Shown here piece after piece: positions 28,021-42,130 of a DNA stretch of 64,000 nucleotides (positions within the stretch are counted from its first letter, which is position 1; each line of letters opens with the position of its first letter). The notes under the pieces were generated by a model, which was given only the letters and a program-made list of their open reading frames with translations, was not told the DNA's origin and searched no databases. The DNA comes from Anseranas semipalmata (Eukaryota > Chordata > Aves > Anseriformes > Anseranatidae). The stretch lies in contig VXAA01001244.1 of the NCBI GenBank assembly GCA_013399115.1, positions 1,480,121 through 1,544,120 on the forward strand, written 5' to 3'. The position numbers were made by a program, and so were the translations under genes.

Positions 28021-29088
28021 GAAAGGTTTAGAGAATATGAATATTCATCACTTTTGGAAGCCTGTCGAAGCCATCTTCCAAGTCACCTCAGGTTCAACCA
28101 CTACTATTGATGTAGAATCGCGATTTAGTTGGGTAAAGAAGGATACTCCCTAAAAACACATGTTCTGGCAAAACAGAAACAGACTAAACAAACCTCTTGA
28201 AGAAATAAGTATTTGAGAAACTGCCCTGATTTAAAAGATATGTTTTCTATCCTTCACCCATTACACGGACCCGTGCTACGGCAGCATGCTGAAGATACAT
28301 TATGTGATAATTCAGGGACACTAATGCTGTAGAAAAATCAGCGATAACGCAAGCCAAGCAAATAAACCTTGAGACTACGAAGCAGAAAGAAAAAAAAATC
28401 CACCAGGGTCTGGCCTGGTGCATGCTATCATTATTAACATGAATTCATGGTCCTGAGAGGAGAGCTGATGTGCCTCCCCATAAAGCAGATCTTAGGGGCG
28501 TATTCATTACTAGCAAAGGACAAGCTCCACAGTTTGCTTTCATATAATGATCCAACAGTGGCATTTAGGTGAGCAGAATATAAACACCCAGGCTGGAATT
28601 TGGCCAGGAGACTAGATTTAACATCCTACTCCTAATAAGAAACATCGTATAGGCTGCAATATCCAAGCAGAGCAGGCACAAACTTAATTAGAAGAGCTCA
28701 TCTGAAAGTCCCCTCCACAGCAAACTACATAGACCAGAATTTACAGTCCTGGGAAACATCAAGTGTTGAGTTGACGCTGGCTGCAACTGTCAAATGTGGT
28801 ATAGCACTTGGAGAACATTTGTTGTGGATGAAAGCAAGCAAGTTTTGCCTTGGAGGGTCCCAGGTACGTCCCACAGGAAAAAAAAATTGTTTGCAAAAGG
28901 CCTCTCTGCCTCCCTGCTCTGTTGGCCAGCTTCTCTTGTGTGTACTATCATGCTCTCAAATGAACTCACTCAGAAAGTGATGACAACCTCCCCATTTTTT
29001 GGATGCCAGACTTTAAATGAAAGGAAATTAGGGTGTTTGGAAGGTTGTCACTTTATCCTCTGCCAAAGACCAGGAGAATTTTCTTTCC

Positions 29089-29109
29089 TTTTTTTTTTTT
29101 TTTTTTTTT
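29089..29109. repeat. T21 homopolymer
   Basis: Twenty-one consecutive T on the plus strand, 30 bases before an unresolved N at 29139. It is the longest homopolymer noticed in the window. It could be the tail of an old retroposon, but no body is recognised. Confidence 0.9.
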
Positions 29110-29138
29110 GTTTTGAATTCCATTTCCATTAATTTCTT

Positions 29139-29139
29139 N
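29139..29139. other. Single unresolved base or contig join (N)
   Basis: One N shortly after the T21 run. No duplicated flank was found, unlike the N at 57635. It probably reflects an assembly join or ambiguous consensus at a hard-to-read homopolymer. Confidence 0.8.
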
Positions 29140-29395
29140 GGAGTAGCCAAACCACTTTTGAATCACATAGTCAACATGGTGAGTATGGCTGACTTGCCTT
29201 AAAACAAATCTAAAAACATTTACTGAATTTCATAATTGTCTATTCTTTTTTCTTTTCCTACCCATGCTTTTTTTCTTCTGTCTTCCTATCCTATCACTTT
29301 ATGTGCTCAGGCCCTACTATTTCTGGTCTTGTCTGTCTATCTCCCTCTCTTTATCTTCACTTTTCCTGCATGTTATCCTCTCCTCCCCTCTCCTC

Positions 29396-29454
29396 ATCTA
29401 ATCTAATCTAATCTAATCTAATCTAATCTAATCTAATCTAATCTAATCTAATCT
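29396..29454. repeat. (ATCTA)n pentanucleotide array
   Basis: Eleven perfect ATCTA units plus a partial copy, preceded by about 170 bases of pyrimidine-rich sequence ending CCTCTCCTCCCCTCTCCTC. The array is perfect and therefore young or unstable. Confidence 0.97.
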
Positions 29455-30551
29455 CTCCTCTTTATTCCTTTGATCTTATTTACTTTTCATATTTTCTGTT
29501 CAAGTAGGAATACAGTTTAGCTCCTTTCAACCCCAAACTCATGACATGAGTGTGCCTTATGGCAATTCACCAAGCAACAGAGAGATAATATCATATTTAA
29601 GAAGATAAAAATTGAATGCCTGGCTCATCATGGCCTTTACTTCTGTTTTGTTGGTCCAACTCCATTGCATTCAGCAGAGTTGCAATGACTGGAAAAACAA
29701 GAAAATTGAACAGGCGTTGGTGTTTTCGCTTACTCTGTGTGACCTCCACTATTCCATACAGGACCCCACAGGCATTTGCAAGCTAGTGTAGACATGCCTT
29801 GTGGGTGCCTGTTTTTACTCATATCGTGATATTCCCATCCTGTTCTATCTACAAACTCACGGACTCACCAAACTGTTTATTTTCCATTGATAACCGTTGA
29901 AGGTCTCTAACAAGAGTTCTACTACTGAATGTTCTGAATGTCACTATCTGAAATTAGCTGTAAATCTCTTGTGCTGCTTAAGCTCAAGGAAGTTCACTGA
30001 TCTTGAAGTTTGGTATCTAGACAACAATCTTCTTTAAATAGCCCATCCAGAGATATAAGCTAAACAGAAAGGCCATAGACTTGAAAAACCTTGCAGAGAA
30101 ATAACTCTAAGACACTCTCCAGGCAAGGTCAGTGACTCTGCGATATCATTGACTTATTTAGTACTTTTCATTCTCAGAGGAATATTAAAATATTAATTAT
30201 CATAATCATAGTGAAGTATTTAGTAAAAACAAGCCCTTAACTTCTGTATGTCATAGCCCATAGCAATACCAGTATCCAAACAGAGGTAACACTATATTGT
30301 ACAAGGGAAGGTTCAATTTATCAGTGAAGTTGGAATTGAAAATATTAAGAGCATCTGGAGACACTATTCCACATCTGCTTAAGTTAGAATATGTAATTGT
30401 ATCAAATGGGGAAACTTCTAAGAAATATATATTTTTGTTGTAAATGTTAGCAATCTACATTTAAATCTACTGTTTAAAATGTTTAGGATATATAATTAAT
30501 TCATTACTGTTGAGAGTAACACACAATTGAGATTAAGTTACTAAAATCATA

Positions 30552-30612
30552 GGCTTGCCAGGGCCCTCCAGAGTCACTAAGTCCAGTCCCCAGTTATTCC
30601 AGGCCACCATTA
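30552..30612 (+). repeat. Possible CR1 LINE scrap
   Basis: CCAGGGCCCTCCAGAGTCAC and TAAGTCCAGTCCCCAGTTA resemble the 3' region of avian CR1 elements (GGGACCTCCAGAGGTCAC, then AAGTCCAACCCCC). Only about 60 bases are similar and the usual ATTCTATGA tail repeats are missing, so this call is tentative. Confidence 0.35.
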
Positions 30613-33600
30613 TCAGACGACACTTTCAAAGGAGAATTAAAAATGGAACCAAACATTCTTGGTATGCTTCTCTAGTAGACATGATGACATCAAACACCAC
30701 TTTCAGCAGCTACACTACATATAAGGTTACAATCACATCAGAAAAGGTAGTGAGATCTTCTGTAGATGGAAAAAACATGCAATATTCATTATGGTCAATG
30801 CCCTGAAAAATAAAAATATCTGAATCATGTAGTAAGAACTGAAGGCACCAAAATACATCAGACCTAGGTATGCAACACTTTTAATGTCAAAGGACTGGTC
30901 ATTGGAGAAAGGAGGACAAATTGTCATATCCTGAAGTTAATTATTTTATAGCTTATTTTTGTTCCTGTGTGATGCATTGGTTTTGCAAAGGGGTGTTAGG
31001 AAGCAAAAAATGGTTGAAGTGTTATCAACACTCCAACACTATTCTGTCATATATTAAGTTAGCAAACAAAATATGTTTGAAAAGGGTGTCACTAGAGTAA
31101 ACAGAAAGCAAAAATGGACAAGGTTAGATGCTGGTCAGCATCCTACATTCATTCAGGATGTACGTAGATGCATTCTACAGCATTTACATTTAGCCATCAA
31201 TATGTTTTGTTTTTTCAAACAAAGATAAATAGCTTTACCACTTAGAGAAAAATAGGACTCAAACCATAATATTCAATCTGTATATGTATATATATATACA
31301 TAAAAGTGTATATAAGTATGTGATTATGCCTCTGCAAGAAAAAGGTGGTGGAGAGTATTTCCAGAACACTCTTCAAGAGTGCTTCCTATATGACTGCTGC
31401 AAGCTGAGCAAAAAGATGACGAAGACTCTAATATAAGTAAAACATTTAAATACACATTTACATTTTTCATTTAAAGTGATGAACAGGAGAGTTGCAAGTA
31501 GTAAACTCTTGGGTTTGCTGATACATGTTCAAGGAAAAAAATTCATCAATGTGGCTACACTGAATTGCTGTCGCTACATTCATCACTGCTTACTTGCCTT
31601 CACGGTCCATCAGGCACACAGGAGAATTAAGATGACAATTCATCACATGGCTGCTGCTGAATGCTTCAGCTGAGTTAAGGTGACTTTTTCCTATATGCCA
31701 GGTAGGCTAAAAAGCCTGCTCTGTGATACCAGTTTTAGTCATTAACGGTAGACTGCTACTCATCCTACAGAGCAGGGGGCAGTTTGTTCTTCTGCACTGC
31801 CCCACTGCATGGCACAACTCCACACAGTGACTTCTGAAGAGCTTTCTAGGGACAAGGAAGCACTTGCAGTAGCAGCAGTCCAGTGTTGTAAAGACAGGCG
31901 GCCTTTTTGTGAACATTGCCAAGATCTGCACAGCTGTGAACACAGTTCTGTTTCTGGCAAATTGCTGTATTTTGTGAGGCCCTCGGAGGAAGCGTGGAAT
32001 CTGAGACTCAGTAGGATAGGATTGATCAATTCTTTTCATAACTGCACGATAGGGAAGAAATGTCATGAGGGTAGCTTCTCCAAGTGCCAACTGCCCAACA
32101 GCATCTTCATTTAGTACATGGGAGAGAGGCTAAGTTATATTATAGGCCTTTTCTTTGACTTATTTTTCCTACAGTCAATATACCCTGTTCAATGAAAACA
32201 GCTTGTGTAAACGCAAGCCAGAAAAGGTGTGACAGAAGGAAGACAAAATTTCCAAAACAATTAAGAAAACTGAGGTTGGCAACTGTCATCAATCAAGACT
32301 CAGTAAGGGCGGCAAGACCTGACTCTGCTATGGAATAACCTGCTTGCATCTCTCACAAATGATATTTCCACCAAACAGATCCAAGACAGCATTCACTTTG
32401 CCTTAGGTGCCTGTGTTGACATAGGCTGATTTCATCCATTCTGACACTTGGTCCTCTCCTTGGCACAGCCTCACAGAAGGTTTTATAATACTCACATTTC
32501 AGTATTCAGATAATTTCCCTCTACATCCATCATTGTGAAAAGTTTTACAAATATTCCAAGATATTCCAAGAATTCATGCAAAGTCCACTGGTGTCATCAG
32601 GAACTGTGATACTCTGGACTTCTCCAGATCAGACAATTCATCTAATTTGAGTGTTTTGCTGTTCTTTTTTTAGCAATTCAGCAATCTTGTGTGACATTGT
32701 AACTTGTGATCTTTCTCAGTTTCTTATCAGTTTTTCCTGTATTCTTCATTCCAGCTTTCAAATAATTTTCTGATTAAATCACTGAAATCACCCAAAACAG
32801 ACCAAGTCTTCCTGCCTGTACTCAGAGGAGCCCAAACAATTCTAAAGGCACAAAGGCCAAGGCCTTTAAATTCAAGATTCCTTTGTAGGCATCCACATTT
32901 CAATTTGAATATATTTGGGTTCCCCAAATCAAGGGAAGGTAAGAAATCATTGATTTACATACTCTGCGTTTGTTACTGGCCATAGTTAAGACAGAGACCA
33001 CTTTGTGTTTCTTATATCCGGTACCTCAACACAGCTGCACAGCTCTGCATCAGTCCAGCCATACTGAAGGCATGGAATTCACTGTTGGACCCCATGATCC
33101 TCACTCTATGTGAGTAATTGGGAGCTGAGTTCTGGGTGAGAGGGATAGATTCGGAGAGCTACAGTAAGTCATTAATAACAAGAAGTGTCTGAAACGAAAC
33201 CTTAAAATACCCTGTCTCTAAAATTAATACAGGCATAAGTTACACTTGCTGCATTTTAGAGACCAGGCGGTCCAAGCACAATGACTTTTTAGCACTTATT
33301 TAATAGATCAACACCATGAAGTGACAGTGCAAGGACTGTCTGAGATAGCAAATGCCTACTGGGCTATCCCAGCTGCAACAGGCAAGAGCGTGAAGCACCA
33401 CAGCATGTTCATCTTCAGTTTGGGTGAAGTCCTTCAGAAACATTAGGTGCTACTGCTAGTTTTTAATAAGCCTATGCTGACACTCTTTTCTGGCTGTTAC
33501 CACGTGCATCGCATTAAGCCACCTGCAATTACACATTGGGAAGGGCCTTGGACAAACAGCTTCTGTTTTTTCATAGGAGCTTCCATCAGTGCAAACCCAG

Positions 33601-36600
33601 AGTGCCTGTTATGGTGCTCATTTTGCTCTCCCTGATCTGGGGTTTTTGATAAAGCGTTTCCACGATTGCCTTAGTTTTTTACTACACATCTCAGCCTCAT
33701 GCTGCCTGAGAAATTACCATTTTTGTGTGCGCTTTCCATTGCCTTGAATAAGTGCGTGATCTTTTACCATGGCCGTAGCACTGTAGTTCTCAGACTCTTT
33801 GACCCAATCTCTTTGAGGCTAGGTCTAAATGCAATCCAGAGGCCACATTCCTTGAGTTGACTGATAACCTCCTCCAGGCCACAGATAACTATTTGTCGAC
33901 AGCAGGCCCTTCAGATAGGTCAGCTCTATTTATTACTGCACATTGACCACATGGCCTTCCCCTTCTTCAGTGACAGAAGCTGCAGAGCAATGCCAATTTA
34001 GAGCTTTGATGGGACAGAAAGTTCATCAGGACAGCACTGGTTATACTCCAGGGCAGTGGAGCGGCAGTCCCATCCAATATGATTCAGGGACATAACTGGA
34101 GCTTAGAAGCCTGGGGCAAGAAAGAAAACTGATTTACTTAAATGGCATGAAAAAGACAGCATGAGAAGCCACAATGAGAGGGATAGTTTTGTCAGGCAGC
34201 TTCAGGGCTGGGTGGGATTTGCTGAGTGGCTTTCCTTTTATGACTGATGAGAAAACTGTGGGCTTGACATTTGAATATGGACCCCTCTGTGGTGATTCAT
34301 GCCTTTTCTGACTTCCCGCATACTTTATCTCCTTTCAAATGACTGAAAAAAACATGATGCTCTTCAATGGATTTTTCTTCCTGCGTGCCCTGTTCAAGAC
34401 ACGCGCTGCACAGAGTCCCCGTGACTGTGATTAGCTAGCAGTTGAGTTCCAGCTCAAGTGGAAAACACTGAGCCATAACATCCTAAATATCAGACATCTG
34501 CTGTCTCCGTGCCCCAGGCTGTGTCACTTGCAATCATTTGGAGAGCTCAGTATCAGCTCAGCGGTTTGGGCTGGAGAGCAGCCCGAGCTGCAAACACTCT
34601 TGGTGGAAGGGTTGTCTCCGCTGGAATGCACTTCCCCACTTCAGCTCTAACAGCCCGGATTTCACGACCCCCAGGTCATCCTGTAGGGCCCATCTGCTTT
34701 CCCAGGCTTTGAAGGGGGAGGAGAAATTTGGGAAATTATAAGGCTACTATAGGAAATGGATAGCAGCAGCATGGCAGGAAGAGGTTGTGCCTTGAGACAT
34801 TGACTCAGTGGATAAAAATTGTACTGATACGGAGAAAATCTACCCAGAAAACAGAATGGGAAACTGTAACTATGCTAAAGAAATAAATACTTACTGACTT
34901 TGCAGGATATAAGATGGATCATTTTTATAACCTGATGAGTAAAATTGTTCTGATTAAGGTTTTAAAGCCTATAAATAATAAAAAAAGAGAACAAACTAGC
35001 AGGAAACATAGAACTTACAGTCATAAAAGAGGGAGGGGGGATAAAAATTCCATTAAGAGATTGTTCCAAGAGCTCGTTTAAAATATTTAGTGCTGATCCC
35101 TTTGTCCTCTAGCTCCTTAAAAGAAATCACCTCTTGCATTATGCCATTCAAAATGAATTATGCTCTCCATTTTCCTTGTTTCCTGCTATATTCATATTAA
35201 ACTATTACACTGTACAAAGGAAAATATCCAGCAAAAGCAACTAATCTTACTGTATGCTAGGAATGGTTTTCTTCAGATGGCTTTAATGTTGAAGACAAAG
35301 GTCGGCAATTTACCGCAAACAAAGAATTTAATATTTCCTCCACTTGTGAGCAGCATACTTCCATGGCCCTTGCAGCATTCTTCAATTACATTTCTACTGG
35401 AAAGTAGGGCTTTAAAAAAAACTCTATAAAGGTTCAGTTTTTTCCTGAGAGACCTGAAGTTGTGAATACTGTGTTAGGGAGCTGCCAAATTATCTGCAGA
35501 GGTCCTCTACCATTTCACCTCTTCCAGGGACACTTATTTAATTAACGCATTCCACAAGCGTTATGGTGTAGGGCTCCTTGCAGCTGAGAATTTCTTGTTT
35601 CAACACGTGACTGTGCCGATGCATGAGGGCACGCACAGTTTATGTCAAACCTTGCAGCCCCCCGACCAGCTTTGCTTCGCGCACTGACTGAGCAGCCTGG
35701 AAATGCATCTCAGAGCAGCAAGTGAAATGGACAAATTGTGCTTTGAAATTGGGAAGGAAGGGGAAGACAGCTGGAAATGTGCATTATTTAAAATGCTGTA
35801 GGATGAGAAACAGATGCTGGCATGGCATTTGTGGAGTTGCAAGTTACACAGCTTATGCTGGCAGTTGGCAAGCGAAGCTGGTAGCAAATCCACAGCTATG
35901 CAAAAGCCACCACCACAGCTGGCATCCAGGCTGGCAGAGCCAGCCAAGAGTGAGCGACCATGGGCGCTGAAATATTCCCCCTCTCTGCTCTGGTCCCCTC
36001 CAGGGTGGAGGTGCAATGGCAAGGCAGGGTGGGGGAAATCAGACTGCACCTGTCTGTGAGACAAACACCGCATTTCTCTTTCGAGGGCTGTGTATTACCT
36101 GCCACCAGGGCTTAAATTCACTTAAATGAAGAAAAAAAGGGAGGAAGAAGAGCAAAGTGGTGTATTTGCTCTCTAATTCGAGTCCCGATGATCCATATCT
36201 CACAGGCAGAGCCTGCAGCTGAACTCCCAGTGCCTCCTCTGCTCTGAGGCACTCAGAGGAAAGGGTTCCTGATCCCTCGCTAACACACGCTGTAAGTGGG
36301 TGAGTTGGCAGCAAGCTGAGATTCCCTTCCTTATTGCTGCCTACCAAAGAGGGAAACCCTGGAAAACTGCCAGGTCTGGGGACTTGTTAGGGAAATACTA
36401 GTTTGCTGATTGGAGTAAAAAAACAACGAGGCAGAATTCCACATTAGCTCTGCCAGCTAAAACGTTGTTTTGACTTGCATCAGTAGAAGGAAGCTAGCAG
36501 CTAATTTATACATGGGATAAAGGCTTTTTTGGGGAAATGTGATTTAGCATCATCACTTCCCAGCAACTAGTAAGCCAGAAGGCTGAAATCACTGGAGCTT

Positions 36601-39600
36601 AGGAAATAACCATAACCTCTCCTCTGGGGTGGAGAAGGACAAGTTTTTAACTGGTCTCATATCACGTGAGAAAACAGAAAATAAAGGAATATCTTACTTA
36701 TACAATGAGTTACAGTGAACAATCGTGGACCTTTTTACAGATTTCAAGCAGTCTTTAGATGCTTACTATTGGTAATTGGTTGTGGGTGATGTTTACTTTC
36801 CACATAATTCAAAGGTGCTATTGAGAATAAAATCCTATCCCTTTTTTTTAACCAGGATGGCAGGTCTCCATCAAGGCTCCTTTAGGATTTCGAACGCGGG
36901 CCAGTGCCAGAAAACTTGCGAAAACCACAGGGCTACAGGGTGGATCCGTGTCTTCCCTCCCTCTGTGCCGGCCCTGTCGTAATCCCCATCCGTACTAATG
37001 CATGGAGCCCGTTGCAGCACACAGTGGGAGTAACCACAACCTCGTGTGACCTTTGCGTTGGCAGCTCCTCCACAGGGTTTGAAACCTTGCATTGCCGCCT
37101 TCCAGTCCTTAAGATCTTACCTAAATAAGTTGATTTGTAACTCATAAGAAAGGCTCTGGCCCCCGAAGAGACTTTGAAGTGGACTCTAAAAAAGACATTA
37201 GCCCTAGGCATAGGACTAGGGGTTGTCAGTGGCAAAGAACAGGGAAAAAAGGCTGTAATTCTCCCTCATAGCTCTGACCACTGATTCATAGTCACACTGG
37301 CATAGACAATATTTTTAGAAGGTTTTTTTTTTTTTTTCCATAGAAGATAATGAGGTTATGGTGCCCCACTGACACCCACAGTCTCCTGGGCAGGGATGAA
37401 AGCAGTCTCAGAAGGAAAGAGTCTCTACCTTGGAGGGAGAAACCCTCAGTGGAGCTAAGGATGGTCATGAGGTCCACTCCCAGCACAAGGGCTGGTCAAT
37501 AGCTGCTCTTTTCACTCTGTTTTTTTCCTCCTCTCCCAAGCCTCAGGAATACTCCCACTGATGATGCAAGGGGGATTTACGTACAGAGCCCCCCAGCCCC
37601 CCCACACTCCCGCCTTCCATTCTCCATCCTGCTCGGGCAGCGACCTGAGGCACGCAGAGGCCTCCAGCAGGCAGCAGTGCAGGCCCGACCCCACCCCAGG
37701 GGCAGCTAGCCCGCTCCCGCGCGGGGCCCATCGGGACACCAGCACGGAGGTGTCTCCCAGAGACATCCCACCTCATTGCTCCTGCTCGGGCTGAGCAGGT
37801 TCAGCTGAGATCTGAAGAGGATCTTGCTAGAAGCGGCATGGCTGCCGGCCGGCTTTGGCTCTTGCATAGCTGATCTGAGCAAGCATGTCCTAGTTCACAA
37901 CGTTAAATCAAATGCTCCACGTTATTCACTAAGTTCCCCATGGCAGGTTTCTCTCTTTTGTGCCTTGGGGTCAGTGTTGTACCCTTGCAGCGTGACCTTA
38001 CTGGAAGCTCTCTGTGCTGAAGTTGCTGTGCGCACGTATATGCTGGAAGGTCAAATGCGACGAACACAGTACCCAGGTGCTGAATATTGTTTGTTTGGGC
38101 CGATCAGAGTATTTCTAAAGTGACTTATACCAAATTCTTCCTATGCTCAAAACCATTTTTCTCCATAAACCATATTTACAAATGCCAAAAATATTTTGAA
38201 CTAGGTGTTATGAAAGCCTGAAAGCACTTACTTATAGAGGGCTGTTTCGACATTGCAAATACTTATGCGTAGTTGAGACAGATTTTGTTGCTCATGAGAA
38301 CAGCCTTACACCAATTTGTCAACACTGCCTTGTCCTAATTTGTCCAAGCGAGAGCTCAGAAAATCAATGTGACGTGAAGAGACCGTCAAGGTGCCACTGT
38401 GCAAACACAAGGCTGGTGCAGGGCAGGAGGATGGTGAATCTGGCATTTACAAAGAAATTTGCAACTATTTATAGAGATTAGATTTTTATGGGTCATTTGA
38501 TAACATGGAGAATTCCCATGCTCTGAAATTAATCAATTATTCTTCTGGAAAGGGAAAAACCTCTACATTTTTCTAAATATACTACCTTTAGCTTTGACTT
38601 TAATGTTTTGGCATATTTTTTAAGGATTATAAGATTTCAGACCTTTTGTTGAGCCATTTTTGCACTGAACTTTACCAATTCCAGGACAACAGGGAGCTCT
38701 TCAGCAAAATCAAATAACCAATCTACCTTCCTCCCCAAACTCAGGAGCTTGTTCGCAGTTTGCATTATACCATCTTCCGCTACAATTTCATTTCCCTTCT
38801 CTACATTTGACTTTCAGTCACCTTTGCCGTTACTTCATCTAGGAGACAGCAATTTATGTTTTTTTATTATTTTTATTTTACTTGTCTTAGAATTACCTGG
38901 TACTGACTTAGCATGTTAGAAATGTGATTAATAAGTAAATAAAAGTACTGGCATAACCAGCAACACAAATCAGAAATGGTCTCATAACTCTTGCTTCTAC
39001 CCTGCTGAGCAAGGGTTCAATCTTAATATCAATATTTAGCAGAATTCATGGCCATGCTTTAATTTCTGATCAATGGAGCACAGAGAAACAGTTCCAGTTG
39101 TCACCTCCAAAGTGTTTTCAAAGCAGCATAGTGATTATCTGGAAAATGAAGGGAATCTTTCAGTGATTCCAGGGATTCAGCCAAACGGGCAAATATCCAT
39201 TTTTTATCACTTCCCATACGAATTCCCCCACATTATGTCTTAAAGCCAGAATTAAAAGCTATGTGTGGGATTACCCCAAGAGCTCTCAACCTCTCTTTTC
39301 CGCCAAAGCCAGAAATCAGGAGCAGTAGGATACTAATGGGCTGGATGTGCACTAAGGTACTTTATTTGGGTCTCGCCTCAGATAAGGACTTAGAAGGAGT
39401 AGGAATACCGACCCTGTTAACCCATGAATTAATTTGCAGTGACTTATACTATATTTAAAATTGAAATACTGCTTTTACAGTGTCCTGTTGTCCATTTGCA
39501 CTGCCAGGAAAATAACTGAACCAGTGGGCCTGAAGCACACAGATCAAGGACTTTCACAAAGAAGGAAGAAGTAGACGTTGTGCCAAAGAAGTACGCTTTG

Positions 39601-40620
39601 TGGCAAAGAGTGTCTCAGTAAAAAAGCACCACAAAGATAATATTAAAGATAAAATTGAAAAAAAAAAAAAAGAAGTACAAGATTGCTTTTATATATTGCA
39701 AATATTCTAAAGAACATATATCAAAAAATGTGAATTTTGCTTCATTCAAAATATTTTATCGACTTTGGAGGACTTTCATATAAATAAAGTCTAACGCTTA
39801 TGTTCTGGTTTTAAGTTAAGAAGAGGATGCTTCTCTTCCTCCTGCCCCTCTTCCACTAAAGAAGAGCATGAAAGGAGAAAATAAAAGAGAAAAATGTTGG
39901 TTTTCAGGTTCTTAGCCAGAATGCAGATAACTCCACTTTTCTGCTGCACACAGTTAATTTAAAAAGCCATTTCACATTACGAAATGTGTCAGCTAAGGGC
40001 TCAGTCTCATATGTTCACCTACACTGACCTGCAGCTTTTCGGTGTGCCATACTTCTAGGACGACTGTTCCTAGCAAAGCCTAAAACAAAACCCAGTCATA
40101 ATCCTAGAGGCCTCTGTAACAACTAGAAGAGGCCAAGTCAAAATACTGCTTCCTCTAGCACCCAGCCCAAATGAGTTATTTTCCTCGACGAGCATTAACC
40201 GAGGTTAATCCTCTCCCTCCCCAAAAGCCTGAGTGTGTCCCCAAACACAAGGATTTCAGGCTGCTTGTCACATGAGTGTATTTCACAGCATCCCTATGAT
40301 CTAAGTCTGGTAACTCTTTTCTTTCTCTTTCCCCTGTGCACTGTTCCCTGCTTTCATTGTGAGAGGGCTCCCCTACAATTAATTTTAAGGGAAATATTCT
40401 CACTAACTTAGCAGAGCTGAACAGAGTCAACACACTGGAGGCTTTCTTTGCCCTGCTGCCTTCCTTCCATTAATATCAGTAGCAAAGTTACACGCGAGTT
40501 CAACGGGAAGAGGAGTAAGATTTTATCATGAATGTGGCCCTACCTCTCATTCCCCATATCCAGCAAATGCTAACCTGGTTTTAAAATGAATTTCCTTAAC
40601 AAGCAAGTACTACTATTTAA

Positions 40621-40715
40621 CAGGACCCGTGAGCACTTCTATAGCATTTTACAATTCCAAATCACTGCATAAGTATTAATTAGACTTAATGACTCATATT
40701 ACCTAATAAGATAAT
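40621..40715 (-). repeat. Ancient MIR/L3-like fragment (antisense)
   Basis: GAGCACTTCTATAGCATTTT, ACAATTCCAAATCACTGCAT and AAGTATTAATTAGACTTAAT follow the antisense order of the amniote repeat tail (CTTCTATAGCGC, CAAAGCGCTTTACA, ATTAATTAAT). The internal part is missing or eroded. Confidence 0.5.
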
Positions 40716-41984
40716 GAAAAACCCTGCAGCTCACAATATCTACTTCTATTTTCAGTGAGAGATGAAATGGATCTTTTGAAAGGACATGTTCTCTTTTAAC
40801 TCCTTGTCTGCATATCCCTGTAGTAACTTCTGGAAATCGCGTGTTTTGGCATTTTGTTCTTCCTTTGTGAAGACTAATTTATTGTACCAACTCTAGTCTT
40901 TGCCACAAAATAAAAATCCAGAGGTTAGGGATAAAATTTCCACCTTAGGAGGCTTCTATTGAATGACTACAAGCGTGGACTCATTGCTTGGTAAGGAGAT
41001 GTGGATTTGCTGCTTGTTCTTTATGGAGAAAAGCAATGTCTTTCTTAGTTTCTTTCTGGGATGCCACTGCCAAGGTGATGCTTAATGGATTAAGTCTTGT
41101 GAAATAAATTCTGTAAATAGAATGTGGGCTGAGATCATTTCAACTCATTTCCCCCGCGTCCCCTTCCCATCCTGGAAGCTGTCAAGCACAAGCAGCCTGC
41201 AAGCAGCCTGTTCTCCCAGTGTTAGTCTTGAGTCTCACTAGATGCATAAAACAGCTTGTTTTTCACATACTTTCTGTGATGGCATTAAAAAAAATTGCGA
41301 AAAAAAAACCTTCTCAATTCCACCCATCGCTGTAAACTGGATACAGCTAATCTTGCAAGGGCACCAAACATTGCTCTATTTGTCCACCATTAGAGCACTG
41401 GAAACCTATGTTTATGATAGAATTATAGTCAAATCTGAAGGATTTTAAAGAAAGGAACTGAACCAACTGTGGGTTAGTAAACAAACAATATGGTTTTGAC
41501 GTCAGTCGTATCATTTCATGTGCTGGAACAGCATCTATCACGCGGCCAGTTCCTGCCCCTGAAGAGTTTCTAATTTAATTTAGATGCATTCATGATATGG
41601 GACAGCACGTCAAATCCCAGAAACCACAAGATACTGCTGAAGGCAAGGTCTATGGTGGAAAGGTTGTGTAAGCCATGCTTTGAAGGAGCAACAGAGGCCT
41701 TTTGGCTCACGGAAGAGAGGGGAAAGCGGTGTCTAGTGCAGAAGAAAGAAAGAAAGAAAGAGAGGGGGAAGGGAAGCATACAGAGCTGAGACTGTCGAGG
41801 GAAGGACTTTGTTTCTTCCCTAGAAATAAATCAGTTTCAGGGTTTTTTTGCTGCATTGATGCTATCCAAAAAATCTGCATAACTTTTTCCAGAGCAATAA
41901 ATCCCATCCACAGCTTTCAGCAGCTCTTCCAGCTTTGCTCTCTGTCCCTCTTGGGTTCTGTGCTCTGTCCCTCTGCGCTCTCCC

Positions 41985-42130
41985 TGCGGTAGCCCCGGGA
42001 CGAGAGCCGCGAGGACAGCTCACCGGGGAGAGCCACTGGCCCGTGCCGTGCACGTGCCCGAGGCACTGTGTGTGGAGCGGCCAAGGGGGGAGCCCCGCTT
42101 TGTCCCCCAGCCACAGGAGCAGCACCTTCG
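41985..42130. promoter_or_regulatory. CpG-rich patch in intron 2
   Basis: About a dozen CpGs in 130 bases (for example GCCCCGGGACGAGAGCCGCG and GCCGTGCACGTGCCCGAG, the latter containing a CACGTG E-box). It is open in several frames on both strands, with no recognisable protein. It may be a small CpG islet with regulatory activity, but evidence is limited to composition. Confidence 0.3.

Noticed and set aside
31275..31300. TATATA-rich palindromic segment
   Set aside because: Simple AT alternation explains it; no promoter context.
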